This document shows, piece after piece, positions 7,631-14,740 of a stretch of DNA of 49,710 nucleotides (its first letter is position 1; the number at the start of each line of letters is the position of its first letter). The translations under genes and the position numbers were made by a program. Location: the NCBI RefSeq assembly GCF_003385235.1, contig NZ_PQIA01000070.1, forward strand, positions 1 to 49,710, in the 5' to 3' direction. The notes under the pieces were generated by a model that saw only the letters and a list, made by a program, of their open reading frames with translations, was not told where the DNA came from and did no database searches. The stretch is from Amycolatopsis circi. Its GTDB lineage: Bacteria; Actinomycetota; Actinomycetes; Mycobacteriales; Pseudonocardiaceae.

Positions 7631-9090
7631 AGGCTCACCGCGATGTACTTGGTCTCCAGGAACTCGTCGATGCCGACCGTGCCGCCCTCGCGGCCGAGAC
7701 CGGACTGCTTGACGCCGCCGAACGGAGCCGCCGGGTTGGACACGATCCCCTGGTTGAGACCGATCATCCCGGCCTCCAAGCGTTCCGACACCCGCAGCGC
7801 GCGCTTCAGGTCGCTGGTGAACAGGTAGGACACCAGGCCGAATTCGGTGTCGTTGGCCTTCTCGACCGCCTCGTCCTCGGTGTCGAACGGCGTGATCGGC
7901 GCGACCGGGCCGAAGATTTCCTCGCTGGCCAGCCGAGCGTCGACGGGCACGTCGGTGAGCACGGTGGCCGGGTAGAAGTGCCCCGGACCGTCGACTCGCG
8001 AGCCGCCGGTGAGCACCCGCGCACCCTTGTCCGTGGCGTCCTTGACCAGTTCGGTCACCTTCTTCACCGCGGCCTCGTCGATCAGCGGACCGACCACGAC
8101 GCCGTCATCGGTGCCGCGCCCCATCGGCAGCGCCTGCATCCGCTCGGTGAGCCGACGCGAGAACTCCTCCGCGACGCCGCGCTGCACGTAAAAGCGGTTG
8201 GCCGCGGTGCACGCCTCGCCGATGTTGCGCATCTTTGCCTGCATCGCACCTTCGACCGCGGCGTCCAGGTCCGCGTCGTCGAACACGACGAACGGCGCGT
8301 TGCCGCCCAGCTCCATCGACGTGCGCAGCACCTTCTCCGCGCACTGCTCCAGCAGCTTGCGGCCAACTCCGGTCGAGCCGGTGAAGGACAGCTTGCGCGC
8401 GCGTCCGTCGCGGATCAGCGGCTCCATCACGCCGCCCGCGTCCTTGGTGGTGACGACGTTCAGCACACCCTCGGGCAGCCCTGCGTCAGCGAGGATCTGG
8501 GTAAGCGCGAGCATCGACAGCGGCGTCTGCGCGGCGGGCTTGATCACCATCGTGCAGCCCGCGGCGACGGCCGGGCCGATCTTGCGCGTGCCCATCGCCA
8601 TCGGGAAGTTCCACGGCGTGATGAGCAGCGTCGGACCCACCGGCTGGCGCGTGATCAGGAACCGGCCCGAACCGTTCGGGGCCACCGCGTAGCCGCCGTC
8701 GATCCGCACCGCCTCCTCGGCGAACCAGCGGAAGAACTCGGCGGCGTAAGTGATTTCCCCGGCGGCCTCGGCCACCGGCTTGCCCATTTCGAGAGTCATC
8801 AGCAGCGCCAGTTCGTCCCGGCGTTCGATGAGCTTCTCGTACGCGCGGTGCAGGATCTCGCCGCGCTCCCGGGGCGCCACCGCCGCCCAATCGGCTTGGG
8901 CCGCAACCGCCGCGTCGAGCGCCGCGAGACCGTCTTCCGGCCCGGCGTCCGCGACCTGGCACAGCACCTCTCCAGTGGAGGGGTCCTGCACGTCGAAGGT
9001 CTTCCCGCTGCGCGCGGAGACCCACTTGCCGCCGATGAAGAGTTCCTTGCCGACCGCGCTCACGACGCCGTTCTCGGTGATCCCGCTCAT
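7627..9090 (-). CDS. NAD(P)-dependent aldehyde dehydrogenase, succinate-semialdehyde type
   Basis: 487 residues, full length for the ALDH superfamily. Visible are TPWNFPMAMGTRKIGPA (cofactor site), FTGSTGVGRKL, the general-base Glu in MELGGNAPFVVFDDAD and the nucleophile Cys in GEACTAANRFYVQ. The closest relatives by motif are GabD-type succinate-semialdehyde dehydrogenases, but any dicarboxylate semialdehyde is possible. The ATG at 9090 has AGGAG upstream. The gene is divergent from the aminotransferase at 9184, a pairing that suggests amine to semialdehyde to acid conversion. Confidence 0.92.
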   Translation of the reverse strand: MSGITENGVVSAVGKELFIGGKWVSARSGKTFDVQDPSTGEVLCQVADAGPEDGLAALDAAVAAQADWAAVAPRERGEILHRAYEKLIERRDELALLMTLEMGKPVAEAAGEITYAAEFFRWFAEEAVRIDGGYAVAPNGSGRFLITRQPVGPTLLITPWNFPMAMGTRKIGPAVAAGCTMVIKPAAQTPLSMLALTQILADAGLPEGVLNVVTTKDAGGVMEPLIRDGRARKLSFTGSTGVGRKLLEQCAEKVLRTSMELGGNAPFVVFDDADLDAAVEGAMQAKMRNIGEACTAANRFYVQRGVAEEFSRRLTERMQALPMGRGTDDGVVVGPLIDEAAVKKVTELVKDATDKGARVLTGGSRVDGPGHFYPATVLTDVPVDARLASEEIFGPVAPITPFDTEDEAVEKANDTEFGLVSYLFTSDLKRALRVSERLEAGMIGLNQGIVSNPAAPFGGVKQSGLGREGGTVGIDEFLETKYIAVSL

Positions 9091-9123
9091 CCAGCTCGCT
9101 CCTGTTCCTGTTGTCCCGAACTC

Positions 9124-9152
9124 ATGCTATGGATATTGTCAACAATCGACAA
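9124..9152 (-). promoter_or_regulatory. Putative sigma-70-type promoter of the aldehyde dehydrogenase operon
   Basis: Read leftward, a TTGTCG box (9147-9152) and a TAGCAT box (9124-9129) are separated by exactly 17 bases. The ATTGTCAACAAT palindrome sits inside that spacer, so a protein bound there would block polymerase. Confidence 0.5.
9135..9146. promoter_or_regulatory. Operator palindrome, site 3 of 3 (ATTGTCAACAAT)
   Basis: The 12 bases are identical to site 1 and an extra CGACAA half-site follows. It lies between the divergent aldehyde dehydrogenase (9090) and aminotransferase (9184) starts, more than 5 kb from the gntR gene, and ties the second half of the cluster to the first. Confidence 0.78.
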
Positions 9153-9183
9153 CCGTCTCCACCCGCTCCCAGGAGGGCGCCGC

Positions 9184-10440
9184 ATGGCCCAGCTGTCCCC
9201 GCTGCTCAAGCAGGCAACGCCCGTCGTCGTCGACCACGGTGAAGGGGTTTACCTCTACGACGTGGACGGGAAACGTCATCTCGACTTCACCGCGGGCATC
9301 GGGGTGACCAGCACCGGCCACTGTCACCCGCGCGTGGTCGAAGCCGCGCGCGAGCAGATCGGCAAGCTCGTGCACGGCCAGTACACGACCGTCATGCACA
9401 AACCGCTGCTCGAACTGACCCGCAAGCTCGGCGAGGTGCTGCCGTCCGGGCTCGATTCGCTCTTCTACGCGAACTCCGGCAGCGAGGCCGTCGAGGCCGC
9501 GCTGCGGCTGGCGCGGCAGGCGACGAAGCGGCCGAACGTCATCGTGTTCCAGGGCGGTTTCCACGGCCGCACGGTCGCCGCGGCGACCATGACCACCTCC
9601 GGCACGCGGTTCAGCGCGGGTATCTCGCCGCTGATGTCCGGCGTGCACGTCGCGCCGTTCCCGTACGCCTACCACTACGGCTGGGACGAGGAAACGGCGA
9701 CGAAGTTCGCCCTGCGCGAGCTGGACTACCTCTTCCGGACCGTCTCCGCGCCGAACGAAACGGCCGCGTTCTTCATCGAGCCGGTACTCGGCGAGGGCGG
9801 CTACGTCCCGGCCAACACCGAGTTCATGGCCGGGCTGCGCGAGCGCGCCGACCGGCACGGCATCCTGCTGGTGCTCGACGAGGTCCAGGCGGGCTTCGGC
9901 CGCACCGGCAAGTTCTGGGGCCACGACCACTTCGACGTCCACCCGGACGTCGTGCTGATCGCGAAGGGCCTCGCGAGCGGCTTCCCGCTGTCCGGTATCG
10001 CCGCTTCGGAAGAGCTGATGGCGAAGGCGTACCCCGGTTCGCAAGGCGGCACATACGGCGGCAACGCGGTGTCGTGCGCGGCAGCCATCGCGACGCTCGA
10101 CGTCATTCAGGACGAAGGCTTGGTCGAGAACGCCGCGGAGCGTGGCCGTCAGCTTCTCGAAGGCGCGCGCGTCATCGCGGACAAGACACCGGCTATCGGC
10201 GACGTACGCGGTCTCGGGCTCCTCGTGGGCACTGAGTTCACTACTGCGGACGGCGAACCGGACACGGCCACCGCGCAGGCCGCGCAGCAGGCAGCCGCCA
10301 AGAGCGGACTGCTGTTGCTCACCTGTGGCGCGTACTCGAACGTCGTGCGCATGGTGCCGCCCCTGGTCGTCAACGCGGAACAGGTCGACGACGCGCTGCG
10401 CATCTGGGGCGAGGTCGTCACGTCGGTCACGGGGAGCTGA
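9184..10440 (+). CDS. Class III (omega) aminotransferase, 4-aminobutyrate transaminase-like
   Basis: 418 residues. PLP-fold landmarks are YANSGSEAVEAALRLAR, FQGGFHGRTVAAATMT, the PLP-binding Asp in LVLDEVQAGFGRTGKFW, and the Schiff-base Lys in LIAKGLASGFPLSG. The family moves amino groups from omega-amino acids to 2-oxoglutarate or pyruvate. The ATG at 9184 has AGGAGGG at 9171-9177. Facing a semialdehyde dehydrogenase under a shared operator, it probably makes that enzyme's substrate. The DUF3830 gene follows after 3 bases. Confidence 0.92.
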   Translation: MAQLSPLLKQATPVVVDHGEGVYLYDVDGKRHLDFTAGIGVTSTGHCHPRVVEAAREQIGKLVHGQYTTVMHKPLLELTRKLGEVLPSGLDSLFYANSGSEAVEAALRLARQATKRPNVIVFQGGFHGRTVAAATMTTSGTRFSAGISPLMSGVHVAPFPYAYHYGWDEETATKFALRELDYLFRTVSAPNETAAFFIEPVLGEGGYVPANTEFMAGLRERADRHGILLVLDEVQAGFGRTGKFWGHDHFDVHPDVVLIAKGLASGFPLSGIAASEELMAKAYPGSQGGTYGGNAVSCAAAIATLDVIQDEGLVENAAERGRQLLEGARVIADKTPAIGDVRGLGLLVGTEFTTADGEPDTATAQAAQQAAAKSGLLLLTCGAYSNVVRMVPPLVVNAEQVDDALRIWGEVVTSVTGS

Positions 10441-10443
10441 GGC

Positions 10444-10944
10444 ATGGCGCGCTACATCACCATCAGCCTCGACAAGCGCGGCGTCACCTGCCGTGCCCGG
10501 CTGCTCGACGACGAAGCACCGCGCACCTGCAAGGCGGTGTGGGACGCGCTGCCGCAGAGCGGTTCTGCTTACCACGCGAAGTACGCGCGCAACGAGGTCT
10601 ACACGCTCGTGCCGCCCTTCGCTGAGCCTAAGCCGGGCCGCGAGAATCCGACCATCACGCCGATTCCCGGCGACGTTGTCTACTTCGGATTCGAGGCATG
10701 GGAAATCGGCAATCCGGCGTACGGCTACGACGACGGCAGCGAGGCCCACAGCGACCAGGGTGCCACGGATCTCGCGATTTTCTACGGCCGCAACAACCTC
10801 CTGATCAACGGCGACGCGGGCTGGGTGCCCGGCAACGTGTTCGCGACGATCGAGGAGGGCCTGTCCGAGATGGCCGCGGCCGCGCAGGATCTGTGGCTGC
10901 GCGGCGTGGAGGGCGAGACGCTGTCGTTCGCCCGCGCTGACTGA
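10444..10944 (+). CDS. DUF3830 family protein (cyclophilin-like fold)
   Basis: 166 residues. The core PGDVVYFGFEAWEIGNPAYG and IFYGRNNLLINGDAGWVPGN, together with the early phrase ARLLDDEAPRTCKAVWDALP, match DUF3830. The family is predicted to adopt a cyclophilin-like fold and usually lies in catabolic operons; its role is unknown. It follows the aminotransferase by 3 bases and precedes a strong terminator, so it ends this operon. That places it as a likely accessory or small-molecule-binding partner of the pathway. Confidence 0.87.
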   Translation: MARYITISLDKRGVTCRARLLDDEAPRTCKAVWDALPQSGSAYHAKYARNEVYTLVPPFAEPKPGRENPTITPIPGDVVYFGFEAWEIGNPAYGYDDGSEAHSDQGATDLAIFYGRNNLLINGDAGWVPGNVFATIEEGLSEMAAAAQDLWLRGVEGETLSFARAD

Positions 10945-10966
10945 CTGTCGCTTCCGGCAAGAACCA

Positions 10967-11003
10967 GGGCCGGTTCCTCCACTGCGGAGGGACCGGCCCT
11001 TTT
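10967..11003 (+). terminator. Rho-independent terminator after the aminotransferase-DUF3830 operon
   Basis: A 14-bp G+C-rich stem (GGGCCGGTTCCTCC with GGAGGGACCGGCCC, one G-T pair) closes a 5-base loop and is followed by TTTT. Confidence 0.9.
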
Positions 11004-11445
11004 CGCTGCTCGTTCGGGCCAGATTGTTCCGCCAGAGTGAAGCCGGGTTAACCCTCCGCGATCATGAATGAGGCCTGGATTTCGCTGCCGGACAAGGGAT
11101 CCGGCCCCGATGATCACCCGGCGGTGTGAACCTCGGCAACTCACCAATCGTGGCTTCGCGTTCACCGGTTCGAGGGGCGACGCCGCCCGGTTGCCGCAGT
11201 GCGCTTCTGCTACCCAGGGTGATCGGAGCGGGCTTCCGCTACGAACCGTGGCGAAGAGTCCACAGTGCACCCCCAGTGTCAAACCCGAAAGCCTTACATG
11301 TTTAACATGGGAAGATTCTCCGGCCGCCGATCCCTTGCCAGCACAGGGAAAACCGCGTTTTGACACCGCGAGCGGGCCGGTGGAAATCTGCGTTGGCTCC
11401 TCGCGAGAGCACCAAGGAAGAACAATCCGAACAAGGAGCCCCTCA
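11004..11445. other. Gene-free stretch with a possible structured leader
   Basis: I see no convincing gene here. The stretch contains several short G+C-rich inverted repeats around 11100-11270, a perfect palindrome CATGTTTAACATG at 11297-11309 and a TTGACA box at 11360. It could be the promoter and untranslated leader of the small ORF at 11446. I could not match it to a known riboswitch class. Confidence 0.35.
11297..11309. promoter_or_regulatory. Perfect palindrome CATGTTTAACATG
   Basis: Six-base arms flank one central T in an A/T-rich patch within G+C-rich DNA, about 137 bases before the small ORF. It is probably a regulator-binding site; no regulator can be assigned. Confidence 0.4.
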
Positions 11446-11538
11446 ATGCAGATGTTCACCCAGCACGTGCACCACGGCCACGACCTGATCTCGGGTCTGC
11501 TCGCGCACCTGGCGCACGTGCTCGGCTGGCTCGTCTGA
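11446..11538 (+). CDS. Small ORF, 30 residues, His-rich amphipathic peptide
   Basis: The peptide begins MQMFTQHVHHGHDLISG and ends LAHLAHVLGWLV, with six histidines, and could form one amphipathic helix. AAGGAG lies about seven bases before the ATG, and a strong intrinsic terminator follows at 11606. This gives a self-contained short transcript. I recognise no family; it could be a membrane-active peptide, a leader peptide or the coding part of a dual-function RNA. The ribosome-binding site and terminator support it; the absence of known homologues limits confidence. Confidence 0.5.
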   Translation: MQMFTQHVHHGHDLISGLLAHLAHVLGWLV

Positions 11539-11605
11539 CCGGCACCGAGGATTAACCCAGGGGCCGGCCTGTTGGCGCGGGCCGGTCCCTGCTTGGGTTC
11601 TCCCT

Positions 11606-11630
11606 GGCCACGCTGCGGCGTGGCCTTTTT
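11606..11630 (+). terminator. Intrinsic terminator after the small ORF
   Basis: GGCCACGC pairs with GCGTGGCC around a TGCG loop and is followed by five T. A second G+C-rich hairpin lies just upstream at about 11553-11598. Confidence 0.88.
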
Positions 11631-11735
11631 CGCGTCCGCTGCTCGTCGGCTAACGTGAAAACTATTCATGGCCAGCCCCGCGACAGAACGGCTAGGCTTC
11701 GGCCACGACGTACCGCGCGCGCACGAGGGAGTGGC

Positions 11736-13121
11736 ATGAGCGAGATCGCAACACAGCTGGCAGGCGCCGTCGGAGCTGGGAACCTGCTGACCGGTGACGC
11801 GATTTCCGACGATTACGCGCACGACGAGGCGCTCAGCACGCCCGGCCAGAAACCGGCGTACGTCGCGAAGCCGGCGACTGCCGAAGAGGTCTCCGCGCTG
11901 CTGAAGATCGCCGCCGCCGAGGGCGTCCCGGTGACCGCGCGCGGGTCCGGCAGCGGGCTGTCCGCCGCGGCACGTCCGGTCGAAGGCGGGCTGGTCGTCT
12001 CGTTCGAGCGGATGAACTCGGTGCTCGAAATCGATACCGGCAACCACGTCGCCGTGGTCCAGCCGGGCGTCACGCTGGCCGAACTCGACGCGAAGACCGC
12101 CGAACACGGCCTCACCTACCCCGTCTATCCCGGCGAACTGAGCGCGAGCGTCGGCGGCACCGTCGGCACCAACGCCGGCGGGATGCGCGCGATCCGCTAC
12201 GGCATCACCCGCGGCAACGTCTCGGGCCTGCAGGCGGTGCTCGCGACCGGCGAGATCGTCCGCACCGGCGGCCGGATGTCGAAGATTTCCAGCGGTTACG
12301 ACCTCACTCAGCTGATCATCGGCTCGGAGGGCACCCTCGCGCTGGTGACCGAGGTGATCGTGAAGCTGCAGCCGCGACTGCCGCACGGCGCGACGGTGCT
12401 CGCCCCGTTCGACGACTTCGAGCAGGTGATGGCGGCGGTGCCGAAGATCGCCGCGAGCGGTCTCGCCCCGCAGATCCTCGAGTACATCGACAACATGACG
12501 ATGGCCGCGATGGTCTACAACGACAAGCTCGAACTGGGCGTCCCGGCGGAAATCCGCGACCGGACCCAGGCATATCTGGCCGTGGCGCTGGAAAACCGGG
12601 TGGCCGACCGGCTCGGCGAGGACGTCGAGGCGCTCGGCGAACTGCTCACCGAACTCGGCGCGATCGACGCGTACGTGCTCGAAGGCGGAGCCGCCCGCAA
12701 GCTCATCGAAGCGCGGGAAAAAGCCTTCTGGAACGCCAAAGCCGCGGGCGCGGACGACGTGATCGACGTGGTGGTGCCGCGGACTGCGATGCCGCAGTTC
12801 CTGGCCAAAGCCCGCGAGCTGGCGATGGCGACCGGCGGCGGCGCGATCGGCTGCGGGCACGCCGGCGACGGCAACGTCCACCTGGCGATCTTCTGCAAGG
12901 ACCCGGACACGCGCTCGCAACTGCTGACCGACATCTTCGGCTGCGCGTACGAACTCGGCGGCGCGATCTCCGGCGAGCACGGCCTCGGCCGCACCAAGAC
13001 GAAGTACTACGCCAAGCTGGAAGACCCGGTGAAGCTCGATCTGCTGCGCCGGGTCAAGGACAGCTTCGACCCGGCCGGGATCCTGAACCCCGGCGTTCTG
13101 TTCGCTCGAACCGGAAAGTGA
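11736..13121 (+). CDS. FAD-linked 2-hydroxyacid oxidase/dehydrogenase (GlcD / D-lactate dehydrogenase type)
   Basis: 461 residues. An N-terminal FAD-binding type 4 domain shows PVTARGSGSGLSAAARPVEG, the segment SVGGTVGTNAGGMRAIRYG and GSEGTLALVTEVIVK. The C-terminal FAD-oxidase domain has the metal-ligand motif GCGHAGDGNVHLAIF and GEHGLGRTKTKYY. It oxidises a D-2-hydroxy acid to the 2-oxo acid. The ATG at 11736 has GAGGGAG just upstream. The stop overlaps the ThDP enzyme's GTG by 4 nt, which suggests that its 2-oxo acid product is the next enzyme's substrate. Confidence 0.92.
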   Translation: MSEIATQLAGAVGAGNLLTGDAISDDYAHDEALSTPGQKPAYVAKPATAEEVSALLKIAAAEGVPVTARGSGSGLSAAARPVEGGLVVSFERMNSVLEIDTGNHVAVVQPGVTLAELDAKTAEHGLTYPVYPGELSASVGGTVGTNAGGMRAIRYGITRGNVSGLQAVLATGEIVRTGGRMSKISSGYDLTQLIIGSEGTLALVTEVIVKLQPRLPHGATVLAPFDDFEQVMAAVPKIAASGLAPQILEYIDNMTMAAMVYNDKLELGVPAEIRDRTQAYLAVALENRVADRLGEDVEALGELLTELGAIDAYVLEGGAARKLIEAREKAFWNAKAAGADDVIDVVVPRTAMPQFLAKARELAMATGGGAIGCGHAGDGNVHLAIFCKDPDTRSQLLTDIFGCAYELGGAISGEHGLGRTKTKYYAKLEDPVKLDLLRRVKDSFDPAGILNPGVLFARTGK

Positions 13122-14689
13122 GCACAGTGAGCACGCTCAACGGCGCCCAGTCCCTGATCCGCACGCTCGTCGACAGCGGCGTCGACGTGTGCTTCTCCAA
13201 CCCCGGCACGTCGGAGATGCATTTCGTCGCCGCGCTCGATTCGGTGCCGGAGATGCGCGGCGTGCTCGCGCTGTTCGAGGGCGTCGTGACCGGTGCCGCG
13301 GACGGGTACGCGCGGGTCGCCGGCAAGCCCGCCGCGACGCTGCTGCACCTCGGCCCGGGGCTGGGGAACGGCCTGGCGAACCTGCACAACGCGCGCCGCG
13401 CGCACACGCCGGTGGTCAACGTGATCGGCGACCACGCCACCTATCACAAGCAGTACGACGCTCCCCTGGAGTCGGACATCGACGCCATCGCGGGTTCGCT
13501 CGAAGGCTGGGTGCGCCGGTCCGGGCACACGAAGGACGTCGGCGCGGACGCCGCGGCGGCGGTCGCGGCGGCGCAGGACGCACCTGGCCGGGTCGCGACG
13601 CTGATCCTTCCCGCCGACGCGTCGTGGGGCGAGGGCGGCGAAACGTGCGAGCCGATTCCGCCGCGTGTGCCGCAGACGGTCGACGCGACGACCGTGCAGA
13701 AAATCGCGGACGTGCTTCGCAGCGGTGAGCCGGTGGCACTGCTGGTCGGCGGATCCGCTTGCCACGAAGCCGGTTTGCGCGCGACCAGCCGGATCGCCGC
13801 CGCGACCGGGGCGAAGGCACTCGCCGAAACCTTCCCGGCGCGGCTGGAGCGCGGTGCCGGGCTGCCGAACATCGAACGGCTGGGATATCTCGCCGAACAG
13901 GCCAAGTACCAGCTGGACGGGATCAAGCACCTGATCGTCGCGGGCACGCGGGCCCCGGTGTCGTTCTTCGCCTACCCCGGCATGCCGAGCGAGCTGACCC
14001 CGGAAGGCGCGGACGTCCACGTCCTCGCGACCGTCGGCCAAGACGTCGCGGCCGCGTTGGAAGCCGTCGCCGCTTTGGTCGCCGCGGACACCGAGCCGGT
14101 CCTGCAGGAGGCCGGACGGCCGGAGCTGCCGAGCGGTCCGCTCACCGTGCAGAACTGGGTCGACGTGATCGGCGCGCTGCTGCCGGAGAACGCGATCATC
14201 GTGGACGAGGCGAACACGTCCGGACTCATGCTCCCCGCCGCGACGGCGGGCGCGCCGCGGCACGACGTGCTGACCCTGACCGGCGGCGCGATCGGCTACG
14301 GCATGCCGGTGGCCGTCGGCGCGGCGATCGCGGCCCCGAAGCGGCCGGTGATCAACCTCGAATCCGACGGCAGCGCGATGTACACGATCTCCGCGCTGTG
14401 GACGCAAGCGCGCGAGAATCTCGACGTGACCACCGTGGTGCTCAACAACAACGCGTACGCGATCCTGCGGATGGAGCTGCAGCGCGTCGGCGCGTCCGGC
14501 GACGGACCGCGCGCGAAGGACCTGCTGGACATCGGCCGTCCGGACCTGGATTTCGTGAAAATCGCCGAGGGCATGGGCGTTCCGGCGACGCGGGCGACGA
14601 CCGCGGAGGAGCTGGCCGACCAGTTCCGGCGTGCGGTGGCCGAGCCGGGGCCGCACCTGATCGACGCCGCTGTTCCGCCGCTGCTGTGA
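13118..14689 (+). CDS. ThDP-dependent enzyme, acetolactate synthase / benzoylformate decarboxylase-like
   Basis: 523 residues. The catalytic Glu is in ALFEGVVTGAADGYARVAGK. The ThDP-Mg motif appears as ESDGSAMYTISALW ending in LNNNAYAIL, with Ser replacing the usual first Gly. SALWTQAREN resembles benzoylformate-type decarboxylases, and the length is short for a biosynthetic acetolactate synthase with no regulatory subunit nearby, so a 2-oxoacid decarboxylase role is more likely. The GTG start overlaps the oxidase stop. A strong hairpin follows 3 bases after the stop. Confidence 0.87.
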   Translation: MSTVSTLNGAQSLIRTLVDSGVDVCFSNPGTSEMHFVAALDSVPEMRGVLALFEGVVTGAADGYARVAGKPAATLLHLGPGLGNGLANLHNARRAHTPVVNVIGDHATYHKQYDAPLESDIDAIAGSLEGWVRRSGHTKDVGADAAAAVAAAQDAPGRVATLILPADASWGEGGETCEPIPPRVPQTVDATTVQKIADVLRSGEPVALLVGGSACHEAGLRATSRIAAATGAKALAETFPARLERGAGLPNIERLGYLAEQAKYQLDGIKHLIVAGTRAPVSFFAYPGMPSELTPEGADVHVLATVGQDVAAALEAVAALVAADTEPVLQEAGRPELPSGPLTVQNWVDVIGALLPENAIIVDEANTSGLMLPAATAGAPRHDVLTLTGGAIGYGMPVAVGAAIAAPKRPVINLESDGSAMYTISALWTQARENLDVTTVVLNNNAYAILRMELQRVGASGDGPRAKDLLDIGRPDLDFVKIAEGMGVPATRATTAEELADQFRRAVAEPGPHLIDAAVPPLL

Positions 14690-14691
14690 TG

Positions 14692-14737
14692 CTCGTGAGT
14701 GGCAATCCCGGTTAGAACCGGGATTGCCACTCACGAG
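14692..14737. terminator. Perfect 22-bp inverted repeat between convergent genes (family A, copy 1)
   Basis: The arms start CTCGTGAGTGGCAATCCC and meet at an AG spacer. It separates the converging ThDP enzyme and MFS gene and would terminate both strands. A slightly diverged copy lies at 27799-27842. Confidence 0.8.
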
Positions 14738-14740
14738 GCT

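Noticed and set aside
7624..10440. Very long rightward open frame (938 codons) running antisense through the aldehyde dehydrogenase before the aminotransferase
   Set aside because: The first part is the G+C-rich antisense shadow of the aldehyde dehydrogenase; real coding begins at ATG 9184.
10782..12980. 732-codon leftward frame across the small ORF and the FAD oxidase
   Set aside because: It is a shadow of strongly supported rightward genes and crosses two terminators.
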